A stretch of 23,855 nucleotides of DNA. Origin: a virus. The notes below the pieces were generated by a model. The model saw nothing but the letters and a program-made list of their open reading frames with translations, ran no database searches and was not told where the DNA came from. Shown here one piece after another: positions 5,459 to 11,344 of the stretch (position 1 is its first letter; the number at the start of each line of letters is the position of its first letter). Position numbers and translations under genes: made by a program. The stretch spans positions 8,083 to 31,937 of IMG/VR virus record IMGVR_UViG_3300039050_000148, one strand, 5' to 3'.

Positions 5459-5623
5459 TTAGTTAGTTTGTAAATCGGTCCATTCAACCCATTTACAATT
5501 ATTTAATCTATTTAACCATTTATAAGCAATTTTTTTGTTGTTCGTGCTTATAATTCTATGATATTGTTTATCATATCCTAAATATAATGGATATGATTTA
5601 CCAAAATGTATTTTATATTTCAT
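5459..5623 (-). CDS. Hypothetical basic protein (54 aa)
   Basis: ATG at 5623 follows AAAGGAACGGCAAAAA. Basic, aromatic-rich product (many Lys, Tyr and three Trp, one Cys). Its end codes ACT AAC TAA, the same three codons that end the 43-residue neighbour upstream, suggesting that the gene-end-plus-leader segment was duplicated. No family recognised. Confidence 0.5.
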   Translation of the reverse strand: MKYKIHFGKSYPLYLGYDKQYHRIISTNNKKIAYKWLNRLNNCKWVEWTDLQTN

Positions 5624-5640
5624 TTTTTGCCGTTCCTTTC

Positions 5641-5772
5641 TTAGTTAGTTATAAAGTTTATTGTTAGTCTTAATATAAATATCGCCCAGAATATAATGGA
5701 TCCAGTTATAACAATCATAATAGTATGTATTATTATATTATAGTATAATCTCAATATATTAGCTGTTTTCAT
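5641..5772 (-). CDS. Small membrane peptide (43 aa)
   Basis: ATG at 5772 with GAAAGGC upstream. Residues 12-34 form a hydrophobic helix (Ile/Met/Val with one Trp), flanked by Arg and Asn residues: a single-span membrane peptide. Its start lies 2 nt after the stop of the 47-residue gene. Function unknown. Confidence 0.45.
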   Translation of the reverse strand: MKTANILRLYYNIIIHTIMIVITGSIIFWAIFILRLTINFITN

Positions 5773-5774
5773 TT

Positions 5775-5918
5775 TTAGCCTTTCATTTTATTATAGTTAA
5801 TTATAAACTCTTTAAAATTTGATGTGTATTTATTATTATCAAATTCCAGCAATAAATTATAAACTTGTTTTATAGTATTATTATCAAAGTATTTTAATAT
5901 CTTGATTAAGTTATTCAT
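5775..5918 (-). CDS. Hypothetical protein (47 aa)
   Basis: ATG at 5918 preceded by TAGGAGATT, a good ribosome-binding site. The product is Asn/Lys/Tyr rich and helical, without Cys or a membrane span. Neighbouring genes are packed closely in the same direction. Composition is typical of this AT-rich array; no family recognised. Confidence 0.45.
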   Translation of the reverse strand: MNNLIKILKYFDNNTIKQVYNLLLEFDNNKYTSNFKEFIINYNKMKG

Positions 5919-5931
5919 TTTTTTTAATCTC

Positions 5932-6039
5932 CTATTTTTTTAGTGCTTTTTTTATAGTATCAAATATAATTTTATCTATATCTTTTATTGTTTTTTTAGA
6001 TAAAGGCTTTAATTTATGTAATTTAGTTTTATTATTCAT
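5932..6039 (-). CDS. Very basic small peptide (35 aa)
   Basis: ATG at 6039 with AGAGGATCGGC upstream. About a third of the residues are Lys and only three are acidic, so it would bind nucleic acid or membrane surfaces if made. It lies between two other small genes with short spacers. Called on start, ribosome-binding site and packing only. Confidence 0.4.
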   Translation of the reverse strand: MNNKTKLHKLKPLSKKTIKDIDKIIFDTIKKALKK

Positions 6040-6054
6040 TTTTGCCGATCCTCT

Positions 6055-6132
6055 CTATTTTATTAGTAATATTATAATATAAGGTATTGATAATATTATA
6101 ATTTGTAATATGTTTAATATTAATTTATTCAT
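6055..6132 (-). CDS. Putative 25-residue membrane peptide
   Basis: ATG at 6132 has one of the strongest ribosome-binding sites of the array (GGAGG, overlapping the end of the upstream zinc-ribbon gene). The product is one hydrophobic helix of Leu and Ile with a single Pro, capped by Lys at both ends. Short enough that chance cannot be excluded, but the ribosome-binding site and tight packing support it. Confidence 0.35.
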   Translation of the reverse strand: MNKLILNILQIIILSIPYIIILLIK

Positions 6133-6133
6133 T

Positions 6134-6322
6134 TTATTTAACCTCCATACTTATTTGTGATTTGTATAGTGTTTTAGGATTTGTTTCACAGGTATTACAA
6201 TAATAATATTCATCTTCTGTTACTACTTTTCCAGAATTGGCGTCAATCCACCCTTGCACTTCTACGTCTCTTGATGAACATTCTGAACAGATCCAATATG
6301 ATTTATTGTTATTCATTTTCAT
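6134..6322 (-). CDS. Zinc-ribbon protein (62 aa)
   Basis: Two CxxC pairs, C12-x2-C15 and C42-x2-C45, 26 residues apart, form a classic zinc ribbon; between them is WIDANSGKVV, a hairpin-like segment also seen in phage zinc-ribbon proteins of unknown role. Start alternatives are M1 and M3; the ribosome-binding site is GAAAGG. It could bind nucleic acid or host RNA polymerase, but nothing in the sequence decides this. Confidence 0.6.
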   Translation of the reverse strand: MKMNNNKSYWICSECSSRDVEVQGWIDANSGKVVTEDEYYYCNTCETNPKTLYKSQISMEVK

Positions 6323-6327
6323 TTTAT

Positions 6328-6579
6328 TTACCTTTCTTTTATAATATTTAATAATGTATATAATGTATCTTTATATTGATATTTAATTTGAAATTCTTTT
6401 AGTTTTTGTCTAAACATTTCTCTAAAAGGCTCACACTTAGGTATAAGATAACCACCTAATAATGAAGTAAAATTTCTGCCTTTGTAACTTGCTTTATCTT
6501 GCAAATTTAATATTTCTTCTTTTTCTGTTAAATAATCTATATAATGAGATATTTCAGGTTTTTTTATTTCTGTTTTCAT
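6328..6579 (-). CDS. Hypothetical protein (83 aa)
   Basis: Charged helical protein with one Cys and no recognised motif. The ATG at 6579 overlaps the stop of the 33-residue gene as ATGA (6576-6579), with AGAGGAAG upstream. Part of the minus-strand array of small early genes. Function unknown. Confidence 0.5.
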   Translation of the reverse strand: MKTEIKKPEISHYIDYLTEKEEILNLQDKASYKGRNFTSLLGGYLIPKCEPFREMFRQKLKEFQIKYQYKDTLYTLLNIIKER

Positions 6580-6677
6580 TTTGATCGCTTCCTCTCTTTT
6601 ATAATTATTGGGTTTATTTTAGTTTTCTGCCGTTTATTGATCTTAGTGAATAGGTAGATAATCTTTTTATTATTCAT
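6576..6677 (-). CDS. Very basic small peptide (33 aa)
   Basis: ATG at 6677 preceded by GAAAGGC. Lys and Arg make up about a third of the residues and there is only one Glu. The 4-nt overlap with the next gene and the ribosome-binding site support it. No homology can be stated. Confidence 0.4.
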   Translation of the reverse strand: MNNKKIIYLFTKINKRQKTKINPIIIKERKRSK

Positions 6678-6693
6678 TATTTATGCCTTTCTT

Positions 6694-7224
6694 TTAAATA
6701 TATCTATTAATTATAAAGTTATTATATTTAGATTTTATTTTACTTATTTTATCATTTAATAAAGATTTTTTTTCATTTATTTTATTAATCTTATTAATTG
6801 CATTTACAACATTATTATAATTATGATATTGCAATTTATTAAAAGGAAATAATTTTATATTTTCTCTATCATATGAACAAATAAACTCTCCTTTTTTCCA
6901 ATATTGTTTAGGCATAAATAAAGCAATATCTTTTTTAATATATGTATGTGAAGAAAATTTTTCATTTTCATTATCTGCATAATGAATATCAAATTTAAGA
7001 TAGGTTGTAGATACACAGGTTGAAATATAAGCCCTTATATTTGAAGGTTTATTTTTATTTAAAATATCATTAAATTTATCTTTATATACTTTAAATAATT
7101 CATTATCTTTATTTAATTTTATGCCTTTTTCAATTTCATTAATTAATTTAGGCACAACATTATTAATATATTTATTTAATATATTTGTATTTTCTGTATG
7201 TTTTTTTATTCTTTTTGTATTCAT
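6694..7224 (-). CDS. Hypothetical protein (176 aa), first gene after the ribozyme
   Basis: Largest gene of the small-gene array. The Lys/Asn-rich product has helical ends and a more globular middle (NIRAYISTCVSTTYLKFDIHYADNE, about 62-86, and a WKKGEF segment near 108). No domain recognised. The ATG at 7224 has AAGGAAGG upstream. Its leader begins at the predicted hammerhead cleavage point (7256), so self-cleavage would give this gene a defined 32-nt 5' leader. Confidence 0.55.
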   Translation of the reverse strand: MNTKRIKKHTENTNILNKYINNVVPKLINEIEKGIKLNKDNELFKVYKDKFNDILNKNKPSNIRAYISTCVSTTYLKFDIHYADNENEKFSSHTYIKKDIALFMPKQYWKKGEFICSYDRENIKLFPFNKLQYHNYNNVVNAINKINKINEKKSLLNDKISKIKSKYNNFIINRYI

Positions 7225-7250
7225 TTTTATTTACCTTCCTTATTTAGTTT

Positions 7251-7301
7251 GTCTATGACGGCTTAATTAAAAGCCGTTTCGCGTTCGCTCATCAGATAGA
7301 C
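7251..7301 (-). ncRNA. Hammerhead ribozyme, type I topology
   Basis: Read 5' to 3' on the minus strand: stem I strand GUCUAU (7301-7296), core CUGAUGA (7295-7289), stem II GCG-AA-CGC (7288-7281; or 2 bp with a GAAC loop), core GAAA (7280-7277), stem III CGGCUU/AAGCCG around UUAAUU (7276-7259), cleavage triplet GUC with U7258 and C7257, then stem I strand AUAGAC (7256-7251). All conserved core bases are present and stems I and III pair perfectly; A7277 and U7258 give the expected A15.1-U16.1 pair. Predicted cleavage is between 7257 and 7256. It lies between the 45- and 176-residue genes on the transcribed strand. Stem II is very short and no loop-loop contact is obvious, so the rate in cells is unknown. 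Confidence 0.85.
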
Positions 7302-7329
7302 TATTTTATTTTATCCTTTATTTAGTTAA

Positions 7330-7467
7330 TTAATTGTTTAGGTAATGCAAAGCAAAGTCTCTATATAATGAATTATTTTTATCTAATTCTAAAATAGTAT
7401 CTATTAATTCTTTTTTAGTTAATTGATTTAATTCATTTTTAATCTGTTCTTTTTTATTTATTTTCAT
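7330..7467 (-). CDS. Hypothetical protein (45 aa)
   Basis: ATG at 7467 with TAAGGAAATAAATAAA upstream, the leader type of this array. Charged helical product (Lys/Glu/Asn/Leu) with no Cys or membrane span. It is the last gene before the ribozyme, so after self-cleavage its mRNA would end in the stem III hairpin. No family recognised. Confidence 0.5.
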   Translation of the reverse strand: MKINKKEQIKNELNQLTKKELIDTILELDKNNSLYRDFALHYLNN

Positions 7468-7488
7468 TTTATTTATTTCCTTATTTAG

Positions 7489-7692
7489 TTAATTACTGTA
7501 TGTTATTATTCTTGTCCCCTCTTTATCTAGTTCATTTATTTGATCAGACAAAGTCTCTATTATATCAAAGTGTAATGACGAGAACAAATCTAAGCCATTA
7601 TCACTTTTTAAGTCTTCAATGTTATTTTTTTGTATATACTGCAATAACTCTACTGCTTTTCTTTTTGCTATTTTTAATTTATTTAATTTCAT
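7489..7692 (-). CDS. Hypothetical protein, first gene of the early minus-strand array (67 aa)
   Basis: ATG at 7692 with TAGGAGATAAA upstream. Helical protein of 67 residues with a basic N-terminus (KLNKLKIAKRKAVELL) and an acidic C-terminal half. It is the promoter-proximal gene of the early transcript; the two TTTACA/TGTAAA palindromes lie 35-82 bp upstream of the ATG. Position suggests an early host-takeover or regulatory role, but no motif confirms it. Confidence 0.55.
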   Translation of the reverse strand: MKLNKLKIAKRKAVELLQYIQKNNIEDLKSDNGLDLFSSLHFDIIETLSDQINELDKEGTRIITYSN

Positions 7693-7724
7693 TTTATCTC
7701 CTATTGTTATTTAATTACTAACTT

Positions 7725-7774
7725 AATTTACATACTTGTAAAGTAATATGCAAGGATTATTTACAAAATGTAAA
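7725..7774 (-). promoter_or_regulatory. Early promoter candidate with two operator palindromes
   Basis: Two perfect palindromes with the same half-sites: TTTACA-N4-TGTAAA (7727-7742) and TTTACA-N3-TGTAAA (7760-7774), centres about 32 bp apart, close to three helical turns. On the minus strand a TTG-starting -35-like hexamer TTGCAT (7753-7748) and TAAATT (7730-7725) are 17 bp apart, with the first palindrome between them. A repressor bound there would block the promoter of the early array. The promoter match is weak; the palindromes are clear. Confidence 0.45.
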
Positions 7775-8233
7775 GAATATCTTTAATTAATAGACGAGAA
7801 CAAAGTTAAATTAATCCAATTAATATTTAATTTAATGGCTTTGGCTATGCAATTTAAGGCGTAATATCGAGCCGTTAATGATACTTATTCACTATACAAT
7901 AACACTAAGTAATAATATGTTTTAATTGTTTTGATCTTGGTATCTTGTTTGTGCTTTTTGTTTGTGATTTGTTGCAGGATTTTTAATTATATATTTATCA
8001 TTAAATTAAAATCTAATTAGAATATCGGTTACTATGTCTCTTATTATGCGTTATATATCTACTACAACACACCATTTAAGCAAAGTTTTTATTAAAATGA
8101 TACCTTAACAGCCTTAAAGCGTATATTTGGCTGTATGGGGGCGTGGGGGGATGTGATTCGCTAAAACCTTGTCGGAACCCCTACCACAAAAAATGTAAAA
8201 CTTTACTACCATAATCCCAAAACAAAAAAATAA
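7775..8233. other. Divergent intergenic region with repeats and GC-rich block
   Basis: No convincing gene on either strand. Holds a tandem pair of 13-mers (TTGTTTGTGnTTT at 7945-7957 and 7958-7970), the ACAGCC/GGCTGT hairpin near 8108-8134, and a G-rich stretch with GTGGGGGG pairing to CCCCTACCAC (about 8143-8187). Separates the early minus-strand genes from the small terminase gene. Origin and packaging-site functions are possible but not shown. Confidence 0.4.
7945..7970 (+). repeat. Tandem 13-bp direct repeat (iteron-like)
   Basis: Two adjacent copies of TTGTTTGTGnTTT differing at one base. A further GTTG follows. Located in the AT-rich divergent region; two copies are few for an iteron array, so this is only a candidate origin element. 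Confidence 0.4.
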
Positions 8234-8246
8234 TTGGATAAAAGTA

Positions 8247-8273
8247 CCATAAGTACTACATTATGTACTATGG
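8247..8273 (+). promoter_or_regulatory. Inverted repeat covering the small terminase start codon
   Basis: CCATAAGTAC (8247-8256) pairs with GTACTATGG (8265-8273) with one unpaired base, around TACATTAT. The right arm contains the ATG at 8270. No Shine-Dalgarno sequence is visible upstream, so the hairpin may restrain translation or be an autoregulatory site. Confidence 0.35.
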
Positions 8274-8905
8274 AAACAACCCCTGCACAGAGAAAACCTC
8301 ACAAAGTCCTCGCAATAGAGCTTTTCGCACTAAATCCTGCTATTACGGTTAAGGAAGTTGCTGCTAAGGTTGGAGTATCTGATATATGTGTTGCTAAATG
8401 GCGACAAGATCCAATGTTTATAGATAAGATTTATGAAAGGTATATGACTGAGTTTGGAAGTCAGTTACCTGCTGTTATTAATGCTATGGTTAGAGAAGCT
8501 AAGCACGGCAATGTACAAGCTGCTAGATTAGTACTAGAGCATAGTGGTAAACTGGTTAAGAATGTTAATATTACTATAGATAGTCCTTTTGAGAAGTTTT
8601 TAAAGGCTGAGGATGTACAAGATGCTGAGGTTATAGAGGTATTTGAAGATGTGGTTATTCCTGAGGACTTACCTGAGAGGAAACCTCAAAAAACGGTTAA
8701 AGAGGAAAAGATTGCCTTAAAAAAAGAGATTGATAAGGATAGACGTAAACATAGTTCCCCTAAACGTAATGAGCAACGTAGAGAGTGGTATAGATGGAAG
8801 AAAAGAGCAGAAGCTGTGGGAATACCACCATTACCTGCTAGAAAACCTACTAAAGGTCAAAGAAAAGAGTGGGAAGATTCTATTATAAGGGCAGAAGAAG
8901 GTTAG
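8270..8905 (+). CDS. terS: Terminase small subunit
   Basis: N-terminal HTH of the phBC6A51/terminase-small type: AIELFALNPAITVKEVAAKVGVSDICVAKWRQDPMF, then a helical region (QLPAVINAMVREAKHGNVQAARLVLEHSG) that matches the usual 'gd..Aiklvle..G' end of the domain. It binds the packaging site and hands DNA to the large subunit. The long C-terminal tail is very charged and ends in a Lys/Arg-rich region, longer than in typical small subunits. I prefer ATG 8270; a TTG at 8234 would add 12 residues. It is alone on the plus strand, with the large subunit 2.4 kb away on the opposite strand, and its stop overlaps the end of the convergent 47-residue gene. Confidence 0.75.
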   Translation: METTPAQRKPHKVLAIELFALNPAITVKEVAAKVGVSDICVAKWRQDPMFIDKIYERYMTEFGSQLPAVINAMVREAKHGNVQAARLVLEHSGKLVKNVNITIDSPFEKFLKAEDVQDAEVIEVFEDVVIPEDLPERKPQKTVKEEKIALKKEIDKDRRKHSSPKRNEQRREWYRWKKRAEAVGIPPLPARKPTKGQRKEWEDSIIRAEEG

Positions 8906-9045
8906 CGTCTTTTTATAAATCTTATAACTAAATATAAAATAAAAGTTAATAATACTACAGTACCTACATCCACTAAATGATTACCTGAATCACTTTCAAT
9001 AGTACCCATAGGTGTCTCTATACGCACTTTCTGAGTCTTATTCAT
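8902..9045 (-). CDS. Small membrane protein (47 aa)
   Basis: ATG at 9045 with GGAGCAAGAG upstream, overlapping the end of the next gene by 8 nt. An N-terminal segment VRIETPMGTIESDSGNH (7-23) precedes a membrane helix (about 25-42) and a basic end RFIKRR. Small phage proteins with this 'TP.GTIESDSGNH + one span' layout occur in marine phages to my knowledge, role unknown; a lysis or membrane function is possible. The last codons overlap the end of the small terminase gene on the other strand. Confidence 0.6.
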   Translation of the reverse strand: MNKTQKVRIETPMGTIESDSGNHLVDVGTVVLLTFILYLVIRFIKRR

Positions 9046-9334
9046 TTTTCTCTTGCTCCATAATTCTCATTATTTTGTCAGTATTTTCGTCTTTTCTTGC
9101 GTATATCTCTATTAGTGATTTGTATATTCCGTGAAATTTTTTTACTTCCATTTGTACCAGTTTCTGCTGATCAATCAGCTTAATAATAATACCTTCCAAC
9201 CTCTTGAAGTCTTGGTCTAACTCTTGCATCAGAGTTTGTTGTATGAATCTGTTCTGTTTCCATATAAAAAATCCGAACGCTATTGACATCGCTACTGGTA
9301 TTCCAAATTGTTCCAATACTTGTAAAATATCCAT
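9038..9334 (-). CDS. Single-span membrane protein with coiled coil (98 aa), holin-like
   Basis: One hydrophobic segment near the N-terminus (about 11-25, GIPVAMSIAFGFFIW) followed by Lys and a long helical, coiled-coil-like region (30-95). This layout is shared with small phage proteins annotated as holin-like or BhlA-like, but also with general phage membrane proteins, so holin is only one option. ATG at 9334 with GGAGAATA upstream; 9-nt gap after the 77-residue gene. Grouped with portal and virion-assembly genes. Confidence 0.5.
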   Translation of the reverse strand: MDILQVLEQFGIPVAMSIAFGFFIWKQNRFIQQTLMQELDQDFKRLEGIIIKLIDQQKLVQMEVKKFHGIYKSLIEIYARKDENTDKIMRIMEQEKNE

Positions 9335-9343
9335 TATTCTCCA

Positions 9344-9577
9344 TTACGCTATCCCCATAAAAGGGATGTGTCCAGTTCCCATTAAATCACACATTGTTTC
9401 ATAAGTATTTTTGTCTATATCTACTAACTTATCTTCTTCTTTGTAGAATTGTTTACTATATTCTTCTTCATTCATTTCTTGAGCCATAAAATCAATCATT
9501 ATGTTTAATTTCTCGTGCATATTGATTACATTTTTAAGGAGTATTTCCATTAATTCACGTTCTGATTTTTTCATCAT
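9344..9577 (-). CDS. Hypothetical Met/Glu-rich protein (77 aa)
   Basis: Helical protein unusually rich in Met (over ten residues) and Glu, ending in a short MGTGHIPFMGIA tail. No motif. The ATG overlaps the stop of the virion-morphogenesis gene as ATGA (9574-9577). Its place in the portal operon suggests a minor structural or assembly role; that is inference from position. Confidence 0.5.
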   Translation of the reverse strand: MMKKSERELMEILLKNVINMHEKLNIMIDFMAQEMNEEEYSKQFYKEEDKLVDIDKNTYETMCDLMGTGHIPFMGIA

Positions 9578-10050
9578 CTTTTCCTTATCCGTTTGTTAAG
9601 TAATCTAATGAATTTTTTTTCAAAATCCTCGTAAATTTTTGTAAGACCTGCTTTAGTTCCTCTTAATGCAACAACCCTTCTTCCTTTCGCACTATCCTCA
9701 AAATGTGGTATAAATTCTCTTTGTGGAACTTCTAAACCTTTGCTGTGTTTGTACCATATATAACCACCTGGCTCTCTATGAGCTTTTGCATAATCTACGC
9801 CAGTAATACCTTGTGAAGTACCTTTTAAACTATAAGCTAGTTTACCTGTATCAAATAAAGGTCTTGCTTTTTTCCCTCTTGGGTTATTGTCTGATAATTT
9901 AGGTTTTACTTTACCATCAGTAATGTAATCACGAGCTAATTTTGCAGTTTTATCAGCTAAATCAGCATTAATATATTTATCTAAATTTTGTTCGTTTAAT
10001 ATTTTTAAGGCTTTACCAAAATCTATATTATACTTGACTTCTATCTTCAT
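9574..10050 (-). CDS. Virion morphogenesis / HK97 gp10-like tail-completion protein
   Basis: 158 residues with the signature of the Mu gpG / P2 gpS / gp10-like family: PLFDTGKLAYSL (64-75), then VDYAKAHREPGG (85-96) and VPQREFIPHF (108-117), ending in a basic tail (RLLNKRIRKR). These proteins act at the head-tail connection or tail completion. The start at 10050 overlaps the 3' end of the portal gene by 23 nt. Being next to the portal gene, and not with the neck and tail genes on the plus strand, is unusual. Confidence 0.65.
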   Translation of the reverse strand: MKIEVKYNIDFGKALKILNEQNLDKYINADLADKTAKLARDYITDGKVKPKLSDNNPRGKKARPLFDTGKLAYSLKGTSQGITGVDYAKAHREPGGYIWYKHSKGLEVPQREFIPHFEDSAKGRRVVALRGTKAGLTKIYEDFEKKFIRLLNKRIRKR

Positions 10051-11344
10051 CTTGAGACTCCACTTCTATTGGTTCTTCTTTTACAGGCTCCATTTGTGCT
10101 TTATTCTCTTTTAATTTAGCATTTGCCTCATCTAAAGTCAAGTCTTTATTATATTCTACCATTAATTCGGCTTTATTTACAAGTCCTAGATTTAATCTGT
10201 GATTATCAAGAGCTATTTGATCTTGTACCGTCATTGGATACTCAGGCTCATTAAAATCAAGTTTTAAGCCTTGTGGTAAGCCTATATTGAAAGTTCTTGC
10301 TATATTTCTCTCAATTTGGTAAATTTCGTGCTCGTATTGTGTCCATAAAGCCAAATCATCTTGATAATCTTCAAAACTTTCCAAATCTTTAATCTTTAGA
10401 GCTATTCCACTTGGTGTTTCACCACCATCTTGTGCAAATTGTACAGATAAGTGGTTATTTTGTGCTACAAGCTCCATTTGGAACTTAACATTCTCAATAA
10501 CCTTCTCAATATCACCTGATGGCGACTTAATATCATAATTTGCGTTATCTGGAAGCTCTAATATAACATCTGAACCAAATCTTTGATTATTTCCTAAATC
10601 TGCTCCTGAAACAACAGGTTGTCCAAACATTTGAAACCTTAAACCAAGTTGCATCTCTGTCATTGTAATATTTATATGCTCATTGGCGTTACAAATATCA
10701 TTTGCACCCTCAACATAAAAAGAATCACTTTGATGTTCTCTATGAGTGAAAACAAATGGTAAGGCACCATATCCGTGTTCTCCTTCTTCTATAACCTTAC
10801 CTGATTCATCAAAAATAATGTAACTTTCTGCATTCCAATGTATATATTGACAAGAATCAGAGTTAGAAGCATCTTCCGTGTAGTGCATTAAAGGATAAGA
10901 GATTGCTACTGGTTTAAAAGGATCAGAACCAAAGAAAGGATGAAAGTAATAAATAGGTTGATAATCAAAGTAAGGCATTTCACCATCAACATACATTACT
11001 CTTACAGCTATTGTTCCAACTAAACGTGTCATTCTTTCAATATGCTTCATTTTAGCATCTTTTAATACAGAGAGATTATCATATTTTTTACTAACATTCC
11101 TATCAGCACCTACTGTGTAGATACGTGACATTTTATTTATAAATTTCTTAGTTATGTTCGCTTCATACGGAGGAACTTCTCTAAAAGCATCTAGATCAAA
11201 TTTCTTTTCTATATAATACTTAGTATTACTACCATTGTAGTAATCTAATAGTTTATGTACATAACTTTCTCGTTTTCTATGGTTTTCTATCTTCAGGACA
11301 TTTAAACTATCCTTTATAGCTTGTTCTCCGTACTTATATATCAT
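10028..11344 (-). CDS. Portal protein
   Basis: 438 residues, a typical portal length. Features: an N-terminal YNGSNTKYY segment, PYEANITKKFINKMSRIYTVGADR (59-82), GTIAVRVMYVDGEMPYFDYQPIYYFHP in the wing, and the helical SGIALKIKDLESFEDYQDDLALWTQYEHEIYQIERNIARTFN region near 312-353, as in SPP1 gp6-type portals. The C-terminus is acidic. It forms the dodecameric DNA entry channel. The start overlaps the stop of TerL as ATGA (11341-11344), so terminase and portal are coupled. Confidence 0.85.
   Translation of the reverse strand: MIYKYGEQAIKDSLNVLKIENHRKRESYVHKLLDYYNGSNTKYYIEKKFDLDAFREVPPYEANITKKFINKMSRIYTVGADRNVSKKYDNLSVLKDAKMKHIERMTRLVGTIAVRVMYVDGEMPYFDYQPIYYFHPFFGSDPFKPVAISYPLMHYTEDASNSDSCQYIHWNAESYIIFDESGKVIEEGEHGYGALPFVFTHREHQSDSFYVEGANDICNANEHINITMTEMQLGLRFQMFGQPVVSGADLGNNQRFGSDVILELPDNANYDIKSPSGDIEKVIENVKFQMELVAQNNHLSVQFAQDGGETPSGIALKIKDLESFEDYQDDLALWTQYEHEIYQIERNIARTFNIGLPQGLKLDFNEPEYPMTVQDQIALDNHRLNLGLVNKAELMVEYNKDLTLDEANAKLKENKAQMEPVKEEPIEVESQDEDRSQV

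Noticed and set aside
8105-8190. A tRNA or att-like site in the GC-rich block.
   Set aside because: The GGAACCCC part superficially resembles a T-arm, but no cloverleaf with anticodon stem and acceptor stem can be built.
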